NCBI GenBank assembly: GCA_035559775.1
Contig: DATMAU010000025.1
Coordinates: 1-64,000 of the forward strand
Reading direction: 5' to 3'
From: AG1 sp035559775
GTDB taxonomy: Archaea; Thermoproteota; Thermoprotei_A; Sulfolobales; AG1
DNA: 64,000 nucleotides
Shown here: one piece after another, positions 62,234-64,000 of the stretch
Position numbering within the stretch: the stretch's first letter is position 1
Layout: every line of letters begins with the position of its first letter
Notes under the pieces: model-generated
The model's input: the letters and a program-made list of their open reading frames with translations, nothing else
Told to the model about the DNA's origin: nothing
Database searches by the model: none
Translations under genes and position numbers: made by a program

Positions 62234-63892
62234 TCACGAGCTTCTGAGCGATAGGATTCCCTTCACAAGCCTGAGTATTTCGTGGTATTTGAACTTCTTT
62301 CTAACGATCCCAGCATCTATCAGGGCTTCTGTTGAGCATAGATATCCTGGCACACCACTAACCCCTCCTCCTGGATGCGTGTCTGCGCCGCATAGATAGA
62401 GCCCCTTTATTGGTGTTCTGTAGCTCGATAGTTCTCTGTCTGGTCTATTGCTCCAGAGCTGGTCTGGCGTCATGCTTATATGGAATATATTCCCTCCTGG
62501 GGTTTGGAACATCTCCTCGATATCCCTTGGTGTTATTACCATTATCTTTTCGGCATTCTTTCTAAAGCCGCTATAGTAATTATCAAGCACCGTGAATACT
62601 CTCTCAACGAGCTTCTCTCTATCCTCTTCACCCCAGTTTCCTGGGCTCTTCCTGCTTGTGTATTGAATGAAGAGCGATGCTATGTGCCACCCCTCTGGGG
62701 CTACTGTTCTATCTAGATAGCTCTGTACGTTTACCGAGATCCAGGGGTTCTTGCTCATCCCCTCCATCAACGCTTCTGAGTATGCTTTCTCAACATAGCC
62801 TATCGAGGGGATCGTTATTGCAGAGGATCTATATGCTAGATCCTCGTAGCCTGAGTATCTATCAACAAGCTTTGGAAGATTCCTCATAGCAACGACGATC
62901 TTTGATGAAGCCCCAACACTCCTAAGGCTTTTAATCCTTCTGATAAGATCCTTATCAACAGGGGCCTCGGGATCGAGTAGCTTTAGCATTGTTGTCCTAA
63001 CATCAGCGCTGCTTAGAACCATCCAGGCTTCGTGGAACTTCCCACCAGCTATAACGCCCCTAACCCACCCGGCATTGCTAACAACGATCCTCTCAACTTC
63101 TACTCCTAGATAGATTTCAACGCCAAGCTCTGAGCATCTCTTAGCAAGGATCTTTGAAAGGGATCCCATACCCCCCTCTACATAGCCCCACTGACCCCTA
63201 TTCCCAGTTATATTTCCCATATAATGGTGGGCCATTAGTATCGAGGATCCCGGAGTGCTCGGGGAGATCATTTCTCCCACGAGTGCATCTTCAACAAGGG
63301 CTGCCTTAACCTCTTCTGATTCGAAATACTCGTCAAGGATCTTTGATGCCGGGGCACTAATGATCCAGGGGATATCGTTGATATATCTAGAGATCTCCTC
63401 GCCACCATGCTTAGCAATACTCACAGCCTTCTTAGCAAGCTCTAGCGTATCTTCGAGACTGAGAGGTTTACTCATGTATATAATATCTAGGAGTGCTCCC
63501 ACAAACCCCCAGAACCTGCTCCACCTAGTATACTGGGTAGCATCCCTCTCAGAGATCCTCGAGATCTCCTTAGCGGTCTTACCGGGATCGCTCCATATAC
63601 TCAGAACCTTACCTCCCTCTAGAAAGACGGTCATCCCAGGATCCTTTGGAATTACCCTCAAACCTTTCTCGAATAACCCCAGCTCCTCGGCAATCTCTCT
63701 CCTGAAAAGGCTTATCACATAAGCACCTATAGGGACAGCAAACCCGGGCCACAGTTCGGGCGAGGAGGCCATGCCCCCGAGGAACTGGTTCCTCTCAAAA
63801 ACAGCTACTCTAAGCCCTCTCATTGCAAGGTTGCATGCGGCTACAAGACCATTATGCCCCGCGCCTATGACTATAGCATCATACTTAGCCAA
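62234..63892 (-). CDS. Phytoene-desaturase-like / PYROXD2-type FAD oxidoreductase
   Basis: A 552-residue flavoprotein. The FAD Rossmann motif is AIVIGAGHNGLVAACNLAMRG at residues 6-26, followed by VFERNQFLGGMASS. The C-terminal LYLCGADTHPGGGVSGVPGY (about residues 500-519) closes the FAD site. The family includes carotenoid desaturases/isomerases and PYROXD2. With no phytoene synthase gene nearby the substrate remains open. The start is TTG 63892. A palindromic TATA box lies about 30-40 bases upstream. Confidence 0.85.
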   Translation of the reverse strand: MAKYDAIVIGAGHNGLVAACNLAMRGLRVAVFERNQFLGGMASSPELWPGFAVPIGAYVISLFRREIAEELGLFEKGLRVIPKDPGMTVFLEGGKVLSIWSDPGKTAKEISRISERDATQYTRWSRFWGFVGALLDIIYMSKPLSLEDTLELAKKAVSIAKHGGEEISRYINDIPWIISAPASKILDEYFESEEVKAALVEDALVGEMISPSTPGSSILMAHHYMGNITGNRGQWGYVEGGMGSLSKILAKRCSELGVEIYLGVEVERIVVSNAGWVRGVIAGGKFHEAWMVLSSADVRTTMLKLLDPEAPVDKDLIRRIKSLRSVGASSKIVVAMRNLPKLVDRYSGYEDLAYRSSAITIPSIGYVEKAYSEALMEGMSKNPWISVNVQSYLDRTVAPEGWHIASLFIQYTSRKSPGNWGEEDREKLVERVFTVLDNYYSGFRKNAEKIMVITPRDIEEMFQTPGGNIFHISMTPDQLWSNRPDRELSSYRTPIKGLYLCGADTHPGGGVSGVPGYLCSTEALIDAGIVRKKFKYHEILRLVKGILSLRSS

Positions 63893-63920
63893 GCGACGTG
63901 CACCAACTAACTATCATAGC

Positions 63921-63936
63921 AACCTTATATAAGGTT
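63921..63936 (-). promoter_or_regulatory. Palindromic TATA box of the FAD oxidoreductase gene
   Basis: AACCTTATATAAGGTT is a perfect 16-bp palindrome with the TATA core CTTATATAAG, about 30 bases upstream of the TTG start at 63892. The symmetry would allow initiation in either direction. The remaining bases to the window end show nothing I recognise. Confidence 0.55.
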
Positions 63937-64000
63937 ATTCTCAGAGCCTAGAGAACAGGGATCTATTTGAATAGTATAGGAGAAAATATATATTTTTAGC

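Noticed and set aside
1..64000. tRNA, rRNA, CRISPR arrays or complete insertion sequences
   Set aside because: By eye I found no T-arm-like GGTTCAAATC pattern, no rRNA segments, no regularly spaced repeats and no intact transposase. A tRNAscan-SE/Infernal run would be needed to exclude intron-containing tRNAs.

Overview
This window reads as a chromosomal segment of a thermophilic archaeon of the Thermoproteota (crenarchaeal, class Thermoprotei). The evidence is archaeal-type AlaRS with a Cys-rich N-terminus, archaeal class I pyrophosphatase, FEN1 with a C-terminal PCNA-binding tail, a PDO with two CxxC sites, Nre, phosphomevalonate dehydratase large subunit, heavy use of AGA/AGG and ATA codons, frequent TTG and GTG starts, and TATA boxes about 25 bases upstream of apparently leaderless genes. 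A complete complex I and a CtaA-like protein suggest a respiring, probably aerobic or facultative organism. No rRNA, tRNA, CRISPR or prophage was seen.

Layout. 0.5-2.6 kb: CBS-domain protein and trehalose synthase (minus). 2.9-11.1 kb (mostly minus): class V aminotransferase, an orphan, a CDF metal exporter, aconitase X/phosphomevalonate dehydratase, type IA topoisomerase, S2P-like membrane protease. 11.2-15.7 kb (plus): pyrophosphatase, Nre, SPL-like radical SAM protein, AlaX, PurM-fold protein. 15.9-18.6 kb (minus): TldD/TldE. 19-24 kb: two M20 hydrolases, DUF2283, SpoIIM-like and EamA membrane proteins. 23.8-27.6 kb: M1 aminopeptidase with HEAT-like repeats, then sugar-1-P nucleotidylyltransferase/acyltransferase. 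27.6-32 kb (minus): PDO, DUF434 protein, AlaRS. 32.9-43.1 kb (plus): eleven-gene nuo operon (A-B-C-D-H-I-J-K-M-L-N) without the NADH module EFG. 43.1-45.1 kb: divergent Lrp regulator and glutamine synthetase. 45.2-49.5 kb: CtaA-like, VOC dioxygenase-like, minimal metalloprotease, XRE regulator, threonine synthase. 50.2-57.2 kb: small wHTH-like protein, ZPR1-like protein, FAD reductase, orphan membrane protein, NfeD/stomatin pair. 57.3-63.9 kb: YyaL-type protein, second PurM-fold protein, FEN1, FAD desaturase-like protein.

The most unusual content is between genes. Two dispersed repeat families occupy the longer intergenic gaps. Family B (about 180-265 bp, four copies, near 18.9, 32.5, 51.5 and 54.9 kb) is GC-rich and keeps hairpins through compensatory base changes, so it probably encodes a structured RNA. 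Family A (about 105-315 bp, three copies, near 0.2, 32.25 and 49.7 kb) has a conserved 105-bp right part whose broken reading frames resemble the tail of a TnpB protein. I infer that both are solo 3' ends of IS200/IS605-type tnpB elements (omega-RNA-like) or small non-autonomous elements derived from them. No intact tnpA or tnpB is present in the window. A candidate C/D-box sRNA lies near 4.4 kb.
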